Part shown: positions 24,152 to 35,961 of the stretch, piece by piece
Layout: each line of letters starts with the position of its first letter
Numbering within the stretch: the first letter of the stretch is position 1
NCBI GenBank assembly: GCA_037039925.1
Contig: JAXRKP010000152.1
Coordinates: forward strand, 306,001-370,000
Source of the DNA: Doris montereyensis
Taxonomy: Eukaryota > Mollusca > Gastropoda > Nudibranchia > Dorididae
Direction of reading: 5' to 3'
DNA length: 64,000 nucleotides
Position numbers and translations under genes: made by a program
Notes under the pieces: model-generated
Told to the model about the DNA's origin: nothing
The model's input: the letters and a program-made list of their open reading frames with translations, nothing else
Databases searched by the model: none

Positions 24152-24475
24152 TCTCTGTGTCTCAGATAGTCTCAGATTAGTTTAAGGTGCAACATGGGAA
24201 GGGATCATGATAAATACATAAACTAATTGTATAGATCTCTGTAACATGGCTTCGATTCAAATTTATATTATTAGTATTGAATTATTATTAACTCTTTCAC
24301 TCTTTCACTTCCACTAGGGCTTATTATTATCTAGTCAAAGATGGCAGTTGTGAATGCACACGGGGTGGGGAGAGGGGGAGTGGGGGTGAGGCAGTGCAGA
24401 TCCTGCTTGCTGCAATAATATATTTGACTCCTGAAATCTGTGTCTTTCGGGAGATTTTGACAGGAAGGAGATGTT

Positions 24476-24498
24476 GGGGGGGGGGGGGGGGGGGGGGA
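24476..24498 (+). repeat. Poly-G tract
   Basis: More than 20 consecutive G with one preceding T; likely length-variable. Confidence 0.9.
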
Positions 24499-24689
24499 GC
24501 AGATATTAAGTAAGGCAACAAGTCGATACTGTAGGGCTATTATCTTATTACATGAGGAGAGGATGATGGGTGGTGGCTGCAGGTAAGACCTACGTCTTTG
24601 CTTTCATTTTCACTCCTTCACCTGGCAATTATATCACCACATTTATGATGGACCTATTTTTTCCTTCATTTATCCCCCCCCCCCCCCCC

Positions 24690-24840
24690 AACCTCCCATG
24701 TCCAGGTAAGTGGATCGACAACCAAACCATCGGAGATCCCGTGTACAAATCAAAAACTCTCCGTGCACGTTAAAGATCCCTTGGCTGTTTACAGGGCAGT
24801 TTGGGCATGTGTGGTGTTCTCACCTCTGAGACAAACTCGC
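24690..24840 (+). repeat. SINE-C, 3' part
   Basis: CATGTCCAGGTAAGTGGA, GTTAAAGATCCCTTGGCTG and TTTACAGGGCAGT match the body of the SINE-C copy at 2157; preceded by a poly-C tract (24667-24689). Confidence 0.6.
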
Positions 24841-24999
24841 TGCTGAGTAAAGGAAAATCCGAATGAGAGATTAAATGTAATATGATAATAGGCTCTATTA
24901 TTTTATGGTTACAAGTCATAACTACTAGATCTAGTTTCTTTTAATCTCCAATGAATGAATATGCACCAAATCCACTAACCAGTAAAATTACCAACAAAA

Positions 25000-25012
25000 G
25001 ACACTGTACTTC
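25000..25012. repeat. Target-site duplication, left copy (LINE-B3)
   Basis: GACACTGTACTTC, identical to 28395-28407. Confidence 0.85.
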
Positions 25013-25057
25013 TTTCTTTCTTTATCAGCTCCCATTCTACCTTCCGGTGTTTGGGTT

Positions 25058-25615
25058 TTAGATGCCCGAGATGATCTTTCTCCAGGCTGCCCTGTTCTGA
25101 CATTTTCTGTTTCCTTCCGTGAAAGTTAAATTTCTTTGCGTTAATGCCTCTTTTATATCTTCTTCCCACTTTCTCCGAGGTCTGCCTTTTGGTCTTTTAC
25201 CTTGCGTTTTAGCACTGTATACTGATTTAGCTATTCTATTGTCGTTCATTTTGTTAACATGCCCAAACCATCTCAATTGATTTATTTCTATCTTAGTTTT
25301 TATGCTATTTGTTTTGGTTTGATCTTTTATTTTTGTGTTTCTGATTTTTTTCTCTCTTTTCGTTTTCCCTTCTACTCTTCTTAGATATGTCATTTCAGCT
25401 GCCTGCACTCTACTGTATTCTCTACTGTCTAAGGTCCAGGTTTCATTGCCATAGAGGAGAGTAGGACAATAAACTGTGTTGTATACTGCCATTTTGGTTT
25501 TTGTTGAGACTTCTTGTTTACCTACAAATGCCTTTCCTAGATGGTTATATACTGCACTTGCCTTTTGGATTGTCTGGCTGATTTCTTCTCTTAGTTTTCC
25601 TTCTGAGTTAATCAT
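25058..25615 (-). pseudogene. LINE-B3 C-terminal domain
   Basis: 185-residue open frame including YNTVYCPTLLYGNETWTLDS, RWFGHVNKMNDNRIAKSVYS and RKWEEDIKEALTQRNLTF, the region following the RT in many APE-type LINEs. The same stretch is found in B4 (43535-44017) and B5 (9578-9783). Confidence 0.85.
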
Positions 25616-25691
25616 TACTCCTAAGTAACTGTAGTTTTCAACTTATTCTAAATTCTCCCCGTCTAATGTAAGATTTTGTGTTTTAGCTTCC

Positions 25692-27316
25692 CTAGTTACT
25701 AGCATTGTTTTGGGTTTTCTTTGCATTTACTGTCATTCCTCTTTTATTTAATTCATTATTCATTATGTTGATATTTGACTGGAGGTCCCTTTCTGATTTT
25801 CCAAACAGAACTAAATCATCAGCAAATGAAAGTATTGATACATTTACTGGTTTGAGCTTCCACATACCTATATTCATTTTCTTCATATTTGAGGATGCCG
25901 TTGCGACTGAATTCTTAAATGTGATAAACAAAAGAGAACTTAAGATACAACCCTGTCTTACTCCTATATCTACATCAAATTCTGCAGATAAATTTCCAGC
26001 TACTCTCACTGCACATGTTGGTTTATTGTAAAAACTTTTAATGGCTTCTATTAAATTTTGCTCTACGTTGTGTTCTTTTAAGGAATGACATAGTTCGTCC
26101 CTCCTCACAGTGTCAAATGCCTTTTCTAAGTCAACAAAACACAGGTGCAAGTCAATGTTTTCTCTCAAGGAATTGATCTATTATTTTTTCTAATTGTAAA
26201 TATGTGATCTTGTACACTTCTTCCTGGTCTAAATCGACTCTGGTGTTCTTCAATCTGACTCTCTACTCTTTTTCTTAGTCTCATTTCCAGAATCAGGGCA
26301 TACACTTTTCTTGGTACTCTAAGTAGTGATATCCCTCTATAGTTTGAGCATTCCATGGTTGATCCTTTCTTGTGTATTGGTACTACCGTTCCCTTTTCCC
26401 AGTCGTCTGGCCCCTGTTTGGACTTCCATGCTTGTTGACATATTGCATGTAGTAGTTTGTCTTCCTCTCTCCCTTGGTTTTTAATCATTTCTGGATAATT
26501 TTGATCTCCTCCTGGGGCTTTTCCTAATTTCACTTTTCTTATAGCTGTTTGAAGTTCTTCCATTGAGATACCTACATCTTCAGGTGTCTCCTCTGAATTA
26601 CTATTTACTCTTACTGTTTGATCTGTACTCCTTGTTTCATATGTTCTGGAGGGATTATGTAATTGTTGAAAATACTTTCTCCACGTTTCCATGATTTCGC
26701 TGTCTCCTTTCATTATTTCTCCTTTGGCATTCTTTATTTGTCGTATTGGGCATGTTTTGGTCTTTCTCATGCTCTTCATTGCTCCCCAGAACAGCTTTTG
26801 ATTTCCTTGATAGCTTTCTTGAAGTCTTTGTCCAAACTCTTCCCACTGTTCCTGTTTTGCTTTCCTAACTTCCTCTTTTGCGATAGTTCTTTTATTCACG
26901 TAATCTATCCCATCATCTGGTCTCTTTGTTTGCAAGTATTTCTTCCAGGCATCTTTCTTTTCTTTGATCTTAGTCTTGATATTCTCATTCCACCATGCGG
27001 TCCTTTTCCCATCTCCTTTAATTTGTTTCCTACCACAGACCTCTTCAGTACAACTGAGGAGTGTTTCTTTATATATTTGCCACGTTTCTTCTATTGTGCT
27101 TTCCTTCAGATCTATCTGCCTTTCACTGATAGATCTTTTTTTCCTGGATTGGTACATCTGTTTTACTATTGGTTTATTTAGTTCTTCTATTTTGAGTTTA
27201 GTAGCTTTCTTCTCTTTCCTTTCCTGTTTGTTTTCTTCAGTTAATAATCTCATTTTGGCTATCACTAGGTGATGATCACTAAATATTTCAGCTCCTCTGC
27301 TTACTCTAGCATCCAT
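25692..27316 (-). pseudogene. LINE-B3 reverse transcriptase region, two frames
   Basis: Frame 26165-27316 (383 codons) starts after the endonuclease SDHHLVIAKM block and runs through the linker to YRGISLL and GRSVQDHIFTI. Frame 25692-26168 continues with FVDLEKAFDTV, GVRQGCILS and FADDLVLFGKS. The catalytic aspartates (D in FVDL and DD in FADD) are intact. The two frames overlap by four bases, one shift apart, beside an A-rich run near 26186-26191. Confidence 0.85.
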
Positions 27317-27596
27317 TGCACCTAAAAAAGGGAGCTGCTAACTATTATGTAGTCTATGATTGACTTTTCACATCTGTCTTCATTTACTCTTGTATATTTG
27401 TGGATATCTTTATGAGGAAAAAATGTGTTAGCTATTTTCATGTTATTCTTTAGGCAAAAATCTATTAGTCTCTCTCCATTTGGAGAATTGTTGTCTCTCC
27501 TTCTTTACCTATTACTCCTACTGACGTTTCTACATTGTTGCCTACTCTAGCATTTAAATCTCATAAAACCATTTATTCCTGTTTGGGTTTCTACAG

Positions 27597-28013
27597 CTAT
27601 TTGTAAATCGTTTTCGAAGATATCTTTTTTTCTTTGGGGGCATCTTCGTTTGGTCTATAAGCTATTAATAATTTAAATTCTCTTCCTTTTGGTTTAATAT
27701 TTACCTCTAATAGCCGTGGGCTTACAAATTTCCAACTTTCTAGTAGCATTTCTTGCCTTTTATGCATCAGGTGGCCTACTCCTGCTCTAGCTCTAGCTTT
27801 GACATTTACTCCTGAGAATATTAAAGTATGATTTGGTCCTACATTTTCTATTCCTTGTCCTTTTTTCTTTGTTTCTGTAATAGTCAAAGTGTTTACTTTG
27901 AATTTTTCCATTTCTTCAGCTAATTCTAACTCCTTTCCATTAATTGCCCTAACATTCCATGTTCCAAAAATCACAGTCCGTGTTCTTTTCCAGAGTCGTC
28001 TTCGAAAGTTCAA
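27597..28013 (-). pseudogene. LINE-B3 endonuclease N-terminal region
   Basis: 138-residue frame with FGTWNVRAINGKELELAEEM, TITETKKKGQGIENVG and AGVGHLMHKRQ, the N and E blocks of an APE-type endonuclease; the GDLN and SDH blocks continue in other frames at 27240-27590. Confidence 0.85.
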
Positions 28014-28079
28014 GCCGGGTATATCATTGTATATATTACTTTGAATCGGGTTGTTTTGGATAAGTAGGGGATTAGCCCA

Positions 28080-28340
28080 CTATACCCTAGGTAGATGGTG
28101 GGGCTGCCACCTTGAGGCTCCCTACCGGGCCTTGTTATTTTCTGTCAGGGTTAACTCCCTTAGCCTTTAGTCATTCAAGACCAGCATGCAAGGCAGCAGG
28201 TTGTTATTTTCTGTCAGGGTTAACTCCCTTAGTCTTCGGTCAGTCAAGACCGGCCTGCAACGCAGCAGGTTGTTTTCTTTCAGGGTTAACTCCTTATCCT
28301 TTAGTCAGCCAAGACCTGCCTACAAAGCAGCAGGAGACTC
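28080..28340 (-). repeat. Tandem 69-bp monomers at the LINE-B3 5' end
   Basis: On the plus strand the word GCAGCAGG ends at 28200, 28269 and 28334, spacing 69 and 65 bp, each followed by a TTTCTGTCAGGGTTAACTC-like core. The same monomers lie at the 5' ends of B2 (69-bp spacing) and B1 (66 bp). Confidence 0.85.
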
Positions 28341-28394
28341 GTGGAGGGCGGGATCATCTACTCTTCGTACAGGTGCTTACCTGTCCGCTGCCCG

Positions 28395-28407
28395 GACACT
28401 GTACTTC
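28395..28407. repeat. Target-site duplication, right copy (LINE-B3)
   Basis: GACACTGTACTTC, identical to 25000-25012. Confidence 0.85.
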
Positions 28408-28432
28408 GTGAGCTTGAAATTTAGATCTAGAT

Positions 28433-29640
28433 CTAGATTTGGTCTCTTGATACATGCAATCCACTTTCAAAATCGCAGGTTTTGTTACACTCCCCGTGGT
28501 CAGATGAGTTAAAACATGTACAATCAGTATAGTGCCTTGGCATTTTTTCGAATGAGCTCAACGCAAAGCGAAAAATAATATCAGCGACCACGTGCCTGAT
28601 GCTCATAATAGTCAATTTTCTCTCGACATTCATCAAAAATTTATCAAAGCTCTTAAGAAGAGCAATAGCTGATGTTAGTTCAATGGTGGGATTTAGCAAC
28701 AATTTGCTATTGCGGTTGAAGCACTTCAAAATGTCATTCCAAAGATCACACATTAGGGCAACTTCAGTGGTGTCCAAATATTTGATCAATCCATCTGCTC
28801 CATTTCGTCGCATCCCCAGATATTTTCCGGATAGCAGTTTGAAGCTGGTGGTACCCCTTGAAAACTGTTTATGTGACATCAGCTCAGGCAGACCATCAAG
28901 TATCTGATGAGTGTTTTTGAACAAGGCATTCAGGTCGCTCTTAGGACACCCCAATGATGCGTTGATGCTACAAAGAATGTACATATACAGGCGCTGTAAT
29001 AATTAAAAAAGTGACACTGCTTCAATGTAACAATCCACAACTGATTGACCAACTAGACTCAGAGAATGGACAGCGCAAGGTACATAATTATAGTCCACTA
29101 GATTCAAGATTTGCTTCATGCCAGTGTAAGTAACAGACAAAATGCTGGCAATTTTCAAAGTCGATGTCTTGATCTAACACGCGTTGAAGCAGAGTCTCAC
29201 CAAGACTCTGCTCTGTGCGACTGGAGATATGGTTGAATTTCAGAAAAATGTCCCACAGATTGGTGATCCATCATAATACATGTATATGAACAGCGAAGAA
29301 TGATGGTTAGCTGGTCTGTATGGGTAATATCTGGAGGGGATTCTACTGAGAAGTACCGTGACATTGCGATCTCATCCTTGAAAATTAAACCAATGACTTA
29401 TTTACCCATCATAGCAATTCTTCACAGATTGTTTTTGACGTCCATAATCGGATGTGATGCGACAAATATGGATCACATTGCCCAATCAACTATCAACTCT
29501 AATATGCCCAAATCATTATTATCGTTGTCTCTGAAGCCAACAGTTTCATTACCAGCCTACCTCGAATACAACGTGACAGAACATTTCCCGGTAGTTGCAC
29601 TGTTCCAGTATATTGCGATGCAATTGCTCATCAAGAAAAA
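28433..29640 (-). pseudogene. hAT-superfamily transposase fragment (DUF4371/ZMYM1-like)
   Basis: Minus-strand pieces in order: NDNNDLGILELIVDWAM, then AMSRYFSVESPPDITHTDQL, ENCQHFVCYLHWHEANLES, YNYVPCAVHSLSLVGQSVVD, CYIEAVSLF, and a 183-codon open frame (28433-28984) starting MYILCSINASLGCPKSDLN. The ordered blocks FS-x-S-x-D...H-x-DQL, VPCA-x-HSL-x-LVG and the following helical segment are typical of hAT-type DUF4371 proteins. At least two stops or shifts separate the pieces and the C-terminal hAT dimerisation domain is absent, so it is a dead 5'/central fragment. LINE-B3 inserted just beside it. Confidence 0.75.
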
Positions 29641-29659
29641 GAAGAGAGTCATTTATTTA

Positions 29660-30240
29660 CATAGAAATAAAACAAAGCATTATTATCAGCATTTTTTTTG
29701 GGCCTGGATTTAAGGCAAGGTTTGCCAATATTGATTCGGCTAGATTTGTATATGAATAATAGGATATACGGACTATAAATCCATCTTTATGTTCTATCTG
29801 GTGGATAGGAATAGGCACCATAGAGCGAATTTTATTTTTAGAAAAGAGAAGCTTAGACTAGCTCTTAACTTAGTTTACATCTCTGTCTGTAGATTTTTCT
29901 ATCTCTCTAAAATAGGCCTAACAAACAATCTTTTTTTCTCAAGCAACATCGTGAATTTTCCGCTGTCAAAAATGTGTATTTAAGGGAAAAGAAATAGACC
30001 AAAGACCATATCTCTAGTTCCAGTTCATGAACTCGTTGGTTTCCCTGGGGCTCAGTCCATTTCATAGGGCTACTTTTTTGTGTTTTTGTCTCATATAGGC
30101 TGTTTTGATCAGAAACTGCCAATGTTACTAATGTTACTGTTGATGGGTGCTCGTATTTATCTCCCTGAACATAGGTCTAATTGGTCTAAAATGGTCTACT
30201 GAAGCCTGCAGGAAAGCGTGGATTCTGATAACGTAAGTAG
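29660..30240. other. No gene recognised
   Basis: Short open frames only; one TAGGCCTA word at 29913-29920. Confidence 0.4.
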
Positions 30241-30244
30241 CTCT

Positions 30245-30330
30245 ACCGCGATAGATCTAGATTCTAGATCTAGTTTAGATCTAGATCTAGGTCTAAATCT
30301 AGATCTAAATCTATTTAGAATCTATTTCTA
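30245..30330. repeat. AGATCTAGA-rich cluster
   Basis: Overlapping copies of TCTAGATCTAGA and TCTAAATCTAGA dominate this segment; further short clusters occur at 28426-28440, 30672-30690, 33930-33966 and 61795-61890. Confidence 0.75.
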
Positions 30331-31580
30331 GATCTATAAAACCTTGATCTCCACAGAATCACTGTAGATCTAGGCCCTTGGCAGATCTTCTGATCCAGTA
30401 GTAACTAAACTCAATCTAGATTACGATTATACTACCATAGGCGCTAGACTATTTTAGCCCAATATGGTCTCAAACTCAAACGCAAGATTGTTTTGAAAAT
30501 CAAAATGGATTTAGACTGCTTCAAGTGCAGGTAGAAGCTATTTTTCAGTTGGCTTTTAATTTATTAATAGAGCTATTTTAGCTAAATTAAAAGAATGATT
30601 TTGTTTTTAAGTTTCATGGCATTTTCACTTTCTGGCACCATTTTCTAATGTAATCATTCTTCAACAAGAAAAGATCTAGATCTAGATCTATATATTATCC
30701 AGTCTAGGTGATGGGGGGGGGGGGGGGGGGGGGGGGTGTGTGTTCAGGGCCCCCTAAATGAAAGTCATAAGATAGAATAGATACATCAATACTCAATAAG
30801 ATACTTATTATGTCTGAAGATAAGAATAAAAGACCACCCAGCCACTTTTTATAGTTAGATCTATTTTCATTTCTGGTACAAACGGGATATATATCAATTT
30901 TTAACCCTTGTAAGACTTACCTGCCGGCTGACCTCAATATCGGTCAATAATCTCGTTCCGCTGTGTGTACGAGGCTTTCGCACGTGGCACCAATAGTTTT
31001 CTCGTCCCTTGAAGAGACTGCTGCTCTTGACCAAGACGTACCTGTGATTATTGTTGTGTGATTGTTTTTAATTTTCGTTGAGTAAGAAGACACAGCAGGC
31101 AATTCATTTTGTTTTTGTTATTGTCATTGTGTTTAAATTGCCTTGTTTACTAACAATAACATCTATTACAGCATATTTTTATTAAACATGAAAAGGAATA
31201 ATACTGTAGTTGGCTTATTACTAATAAAGAGGAATATGAAAGGTATAATACTAAAAGATAGAAAACGGGTCAGGACCGAGAAATCTTCAGTGTGCCCAAC
31301 CTTCATAAGCAACAAGGAGGTATAGAAACAAATAAACACTAAACAATGCTGGAGGAAACTTATACTAATATATTGAGCCATTGATGCAACGACCCATCGA
31401 GCAATGTTCATCAATAAACAGAAAGAAAAAGAAAGAAGAAAACGAAATACAACTGCCATAAGAGAGACGGAGAGAGAGGAGGGAAGGATGGAAAGGAGAG
31501 AGAAAAGGGAAAGGAAACAAACAGGAGACATAAAGAGAACGAGGAAGATAAAGAAAGACGAGCGGAGAAGACAGAAAATG
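30331..31580. other. No gene recognised; one poly-G tract
   Basis: A G run of about 24 bases at 30713-30736 and ordinary AT-rich sequence. Short frames show no conserved motif. Confidence 0.4.
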
Positions 31581-31584
31581 AGAG

Positions 31585-31589
31585 AGAAT

Positions 31590-31627
<38 letters not shown>

Positions 31628-31650
31628 TAGACAGACAGACAGAGAGATGA
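31585..31650 (+). repeat. (GA)n and (GACA)n microsatellite
   Basis: GAGAGA runs followed by AGACAGACAGACAG and related tetranucleotide repeats. Confidence 0.9.
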
Positions 31651-33180
31651 GGTAACATATAGAGCGGGAGGTGGGGGGCACGTGACTACATGGTCAGGCT
31701 TTACTCAAGTCATTCAAATAATAGCGTGGCTGGCTGTGTCGAATTTTATGTAGTAGAGTTTCAATGAACACCACTTATCTTTATTTCTAAAGGAATCATT
31801 TTCATTCTCACATCTATATAAAATGAAGGAACTATAATACTAATACTAATACTAGAGGAAATGTCCAACCTCGTTTCGCTAATCCCATGACCAAGTCCAA
31901 TGTGCATAGGTAACACATTCCCATGATGAAAAAAACAGATCCCGGTTTATTACTTTCACAAGTGTGTATCGCCCAAGCTGCGGTAACACGCTCCTATCCC
32001 AGACCCAACACCTCTCCTCAGCTATATGCATCCCATGCTTTTGAAAACTCCTCCCTACCCTATGTCTATAACGAATATCACCCTCTCTTCTTATTTACAA
32101 TGACATGAGTGACCATCGTTTTGTATTCTTTGCTGTTCCCTTCCTACAGTTCAATAGTAATCCACCTCCTCCCAAACAGCCCCCACCCCTTACGCAATCC
32201 AGTGGTTTTTCACATCTTCCCCCGACTTCTGGATGTAAGGTTCCCTCCTTAGTCCTTTCTATACAGTAGGAAGATGGACTCTTGTAGTTTCTAATGTCTA
32301 TACACTTCAAATAGCCGCCCTTCCTCTTGTCCAGATACCACATGTCGTCATGACCATGTGAAATAGACCTGTTTGAGAGACCAAAGTTCCTTTGTTGCTG
32401 GTTGCTGAACTCAGATGAAAGTTTCGATTTTCCCCAGTACTTTCAACACTCTAAGCTCTTCATTCTAATGTGAAAAAGAGGTGGAGATTTATTTTGACGT
32501 ATGTGACGTTTGACAATATAACCATCAACACAATGCTCCCCCTGATTGGTCAATCTTGAACATTGTTTCTTTCTTTTGCCCTCTATTCACTGATTCAGGC
32601 TGACATGACGTGTGCAATGTGATTGGCCACTGATATCTGTTATTTATATCAATCACTATTTCTTGCTTGTGGGTGGAGCTTCTTACTAAAATAATTGATA
32701 TCTGTTCAGAAGTTGTGTCAGTCATACGAAGACAAGAGTCTTTGGTTTTGTCCATTTTGCAGAGGGTCCACAGCCTACATTTGAGACATAGCTCCTGTGT
32801 GTTTTTGTATCTCTTTATAAGAAACATATCGAGTGTGTGTTAGACTTGGAAATGAACTATTATTTTTATCCCTTTAGAATAATAGACTTTCTCTGTTTGG
32901 TGTGGCGTGGGTTGATCAGGGTAATTGGTCAGAGTAGAGGCAAAACCTGTCCCTGAGTGCACTGCAGTCACTAACGCTTTGTCTTGCTGGAAGGGCAGGA
33001 GTGATGCAAATGTATGGGACCCGCCACTAGCGTGGGTGTGCTTAGAGTGACCAGCGGCATGCAAATATACGGGACCCGCCTGAAAAAGGTTAAGAGGACT
33101 GCCGAAAAGGCCTACGCCCAAAGTCTAAAGAATGGCTAAAAGTAGTAGAAGGCAAGGATCTGACTGAATATTGCTAAAAG
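31651..33180. other. No gene recognised
   Basis: Several short open frames on both strands without conserved motifs, acceptable splice context or similarity to families I know. Confidence 0.4.
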
Positions 33181-33185
33181 TCTTT

Positions 33186-33440
33186 TAGTGAAGGAAATGA
33201 CATTGAATAATATTAAACCCCATAAAGACTAATAGTGAGGCAAGGGGCATGTCGAAAGTGACGGAAATGACATTGAATAATATTTAAAGCCCCATAGCAA
33301 CAAAGAGGAGACAAATACAAGGAATAGACAAAAAGAAGTCCTGGCCACTACGGAGATCGAACCCGCGACCTCTGCGGCGGCACTCACCGCCTCGCCATGA
33401 AAGGAAAGCGCTACCAACCGAGCTAGCTTAATTATTCAAT
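33186..33440 (-). repeat. SINE-B, full-length copy, reverse
   Basis: The reverse complement has an A-box-like AGCTCGGTTGGTAGCGC, a GCGAGGCGGTGAGTGC insert, the B box CGGGTTCGATCTCC, the body TATTTGTCTCCTCTTTGTTG and the end TCAATGTCATTTCCGTCAC. This is tRNA-like promoter architecture with an expanded variable part. Confidence 0.8.
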
Positions 33441-33606
33441 GTCATTTCCTTCACTAAAATCCTATAGGAACAAAGACAAGACAAAAACAAGGAATAGACA
33501 AAAAAATCCTCACCATCATGAGGATCAAACTCGCTATATCTGCGTCGGCACTCATCACCTCGCCATGAAAAGAAGCGTGCTACCAATGGAGCTCCGTTAG
33601 TAGCAC
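33441..33606 (-). repeat. SINE-B, second reverse copy
   Basis: Same blocks in the same order as the adjacent copy (GGAGCTCCATTGGTAGCACG-type head, GAGTTTGATCCTCATG B box, TTGTCTTGTCTTTGTTCC body). Confidence 0.75.
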
Positions 33607-33840
33607 GCTTTCTTTCATGGCGAGGCGATGGGTGCTGACAAATTAGCTCCGTTGGTAGCACTCTTTCTTTTCATGGCGAGGCGATGGGTGCTGACGCAGA
33701 GGTCACGGGTTCGATCCTCATGGTGGCCAGGTTTTTTTGTGTGTTTTTTCCTTGCATTTGTCTCGTCTTTGTTCCTATGGGGTTTTAATATTATTCAATG
33801 CCATTTTCTTCACTTTCGAAATGCCTCCTGCCTCACTGTT
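33590..33840 (+). repeat. SINE-B, forward copy with duplicated head
   Basis: Two heads in a row (TAGCTCCGTTGGTAGCACT and a shorter relative at 33590), each followed by CATGGCGAGGCGATGGGTG; then the B box CGGGTTCGATCCTC and the body TTTGTCTCGTCTTTGTTCC. It is head to head with the reverse copy at 33441-33606. Confidence 0.8.
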
Positions 33841-33849
33841 GTTTGTCAT

Positions 33850-35190
33850 TAAAATTCCTTTATACACCTGCTCATAACTAATGCAACACAACACTGTAAC
33901 TCTTCTATATATCAGTGATTCTAGATTCTCTGGATCTAGATCATGTACTCTAGATTTAGCTCTAGATAAATAATTTAGGTGTCAATATTAGTATACAAGC
34001 AGCCGAAAGTCAGTCTCTTCGGGACCCTGCCATTATTGTAACTCTATTTTAATCACCATCCCAGCTCACATATATAGACCATCCACACAACTCCCCCTAC
34101 CCCTTTAGTTGACGACCAGTTAGTAAGCGGTTAGGCTTCAAATAACTAAGGGAAGTTTCGTTGTAATTTAGCTCGTACATAAGTTTGCACTTACTTTACT
34201 GCTGTGATGTTATAAAATATTTATTACAAATAATAAAAGCAGAGAAATAATTTTTATCCAGTCCCGTACGCTTTTTTCTTGCTCTGCTTTTTTTTCTTAT
34301 TGCTTTTTGTGTTAAGTTTTGGTTTATTTTTTCTGTGTAGGGCTATATTTTTTTTTAATGATCACAAATTACTAATCAATGTTAATTGAAGACCCAAGGG
34401 TAATGAAGAAATAAAATGTAGCAATTATTGAGCAATGCACTAGAAAGAAAAGGAAAACAAAAAGGGGTTGGTGATGTGAGGATCATGGCAGCAGTTATTC
34501 AGTTAAAGAAGTAGTGAACTATCCCAAAGTACATACCAACCATTTGTCTTGCTATGTCACTGACTGTTCAAGACCATTGATTGGGATTTTGTTATCACGT
34601 CCCATAATCATTAAAAGTTATTATCATAATATTACCTATAAACCATCGCTATTATCTGTAGATCATATTAAATATATTAGCAGTCAGGAGAATAAGGATT
34701 GTTTTGCAATTGATATATTTTCCAAGTAGTTTTTTATTCATATATTGCCATCCTGTAGGCTTATTGTAATTATCATTATCAGTGGCCACCAGCTGTTGCT
34801 CACTCATGCAAAACAAGTCCGTTGTCTATACTTTCTTTGAAACCCTATGCCGTTGTGTAGTATAGTAATGCTGTATGCATTTAATCCAACACTCTGAACA
34901 ACATGTGTTGCAAAGGGCCTGTGCATGCCAACTGTTGACTGCCTCTTACTCCATGCATTGTATTCTAGCACTGGCAGATAAAGAGTAAGAATAAGACAGT
35001 TGTTATTATTTTGATATTTTCAGTGGGAAAGAGGGTTTTTCCTGTAGGTTTGTTTGATTTCTTGCAATTTTACCAATGGAAGAGATTTTTTATCTTCTAT
35101 ATTTAATGAAATATTGAAGCAGGATGTATAAGCTATAAGTCTTCAGTCTAAGCCTAGAATCTTATAGGTTTGGTTTCATTGCAGTTCACA
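33850..35190. other. No gene recognised
   Basis: AT-rich; short open frames without conserved motifs. Confidence 0.4.
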
Positions 35191-35192
35191 CT

Positions 35193-35310
35193 TTCCACCA
35201 GATGTAGTGATCTTACGTTGAATTAAGAGGAAACAGCAAGATGAAAAAAATGTATGAATTAGTGAATGGAAAGAAGAAGGACCTACCAGTAGGGCCTGCC
35301 AACCGCCCAC
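35193..35310 (-). repeat. Dispersed repeat family M copy
   Basis: TTAAGAGGAAACAGCAAGATG, AAGGACCTACCAGTAG and GCCTGCCAACCGCCCA in the family order, reverse orientation. Confidence 0.6.
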
Positions 35311-35572
35311 AGAATCTTATAGACTGAGTGTAAAAATTTTATTGTGGAGATTTTAAAATATTGATCTAGTTTTGTACTCATTCAACTTCGTGTTGATTTG
35401 CATTTTGATGATGATGTGTGCTCTCTTAAATAAAATATACAGAAATCATTTGGGAATTTATTAGATACATGTATATTTTATTAATAATATATATATTAAT
35501 TATGTGTATATTCTGTGTTGTTGTTTGTTTCACTAATCTTTGAATAATTGATATCTGTGAATGACATAGTTG

Positions 35573-35680
35573 ACGGGTGTTGCTGCTAGGTTCTACTTCT
35601 TTTCTTTTTCTCATTCACAAGGCTTTCATCTTGCTGCTTCTATCTCCGGGTGTTGGTGGGCAGGGTGAATTTCAATGAAA
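35573..35680 (+). repeat. Dispersed repeat family M copy
   Basis: GCTAGGTTCTACTTC, TTTCATCTTGCTGCTTC and GGGCAGGGTGAATTTCAATG in family order. Confidence 0.6.
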
Positions 35681-35961
35681 CAAATAACAAACACTTTGAC
35701 GATTTCTACACATACTATGTTTTAAGGATTAGCTTCAATAAACATCAAGGTAAATTCAATTGTGTTATTTTGTGAATTCAATGTTCCCTGAAAACATTCT
35801 TTTTTAAAATCGCATTGACTTTCTGTAACCCTCACGGCCTCTTTTGTTTTGTGTCATTACAGATATTTGTAAACACTCTGATAGTCTGCTGTCATTTTGT
35901 GTCAGATTGTCAGAAAACCGTGGCAGCGCAGGTGACGATTGAAAGAGAAAAAACCCCAACC

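Larger units (their letters stand above)
25013..28394 (-). mobile_element. LINE-B3: full-length APE-type non-LTR retrotransposon, 13-bp target-site duplication
   Basis: Reading the minus strand from 28394: three 65-69-bp monomers (each with GTTAACTCCCTTAG-type core on the plus strand), a leader, the endonuclease, a linker, the reverse transcriptase, a C-terminal domain and a 3' tail of GAAA repeats. Motifs: TWNVRAINGKELEL and TETKKKGQG; SDHHLVIAKM; YRGISLLRVPRKVYALILE; FRPGRSVQDHIFTI; FVDLEKAFDTV; GVRQGCILSSLLF; FADDLVLF; YGNETWTLDSREYSRVQAAE; RWFGHVNKM. A few frame breaks remain, but the overall structure and the perfect duplication flanking it point to a young insertion. Clade not decided from motifs alone. 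Confidence 0.92.

Noticed and set aside
26663..27272. Plus-strand frames of 102-172 residues
   Set aside because: They are antisense shadows of the LINE-B3 reverse transcriptase frame on the minus strand.
28433..28984. 183-residue open frame as a host protein
   Set aside because: It continues upstream, across stops, into blocks typical of hAT/DUF4371 transposases (VPCAVHSLSLVG and others).
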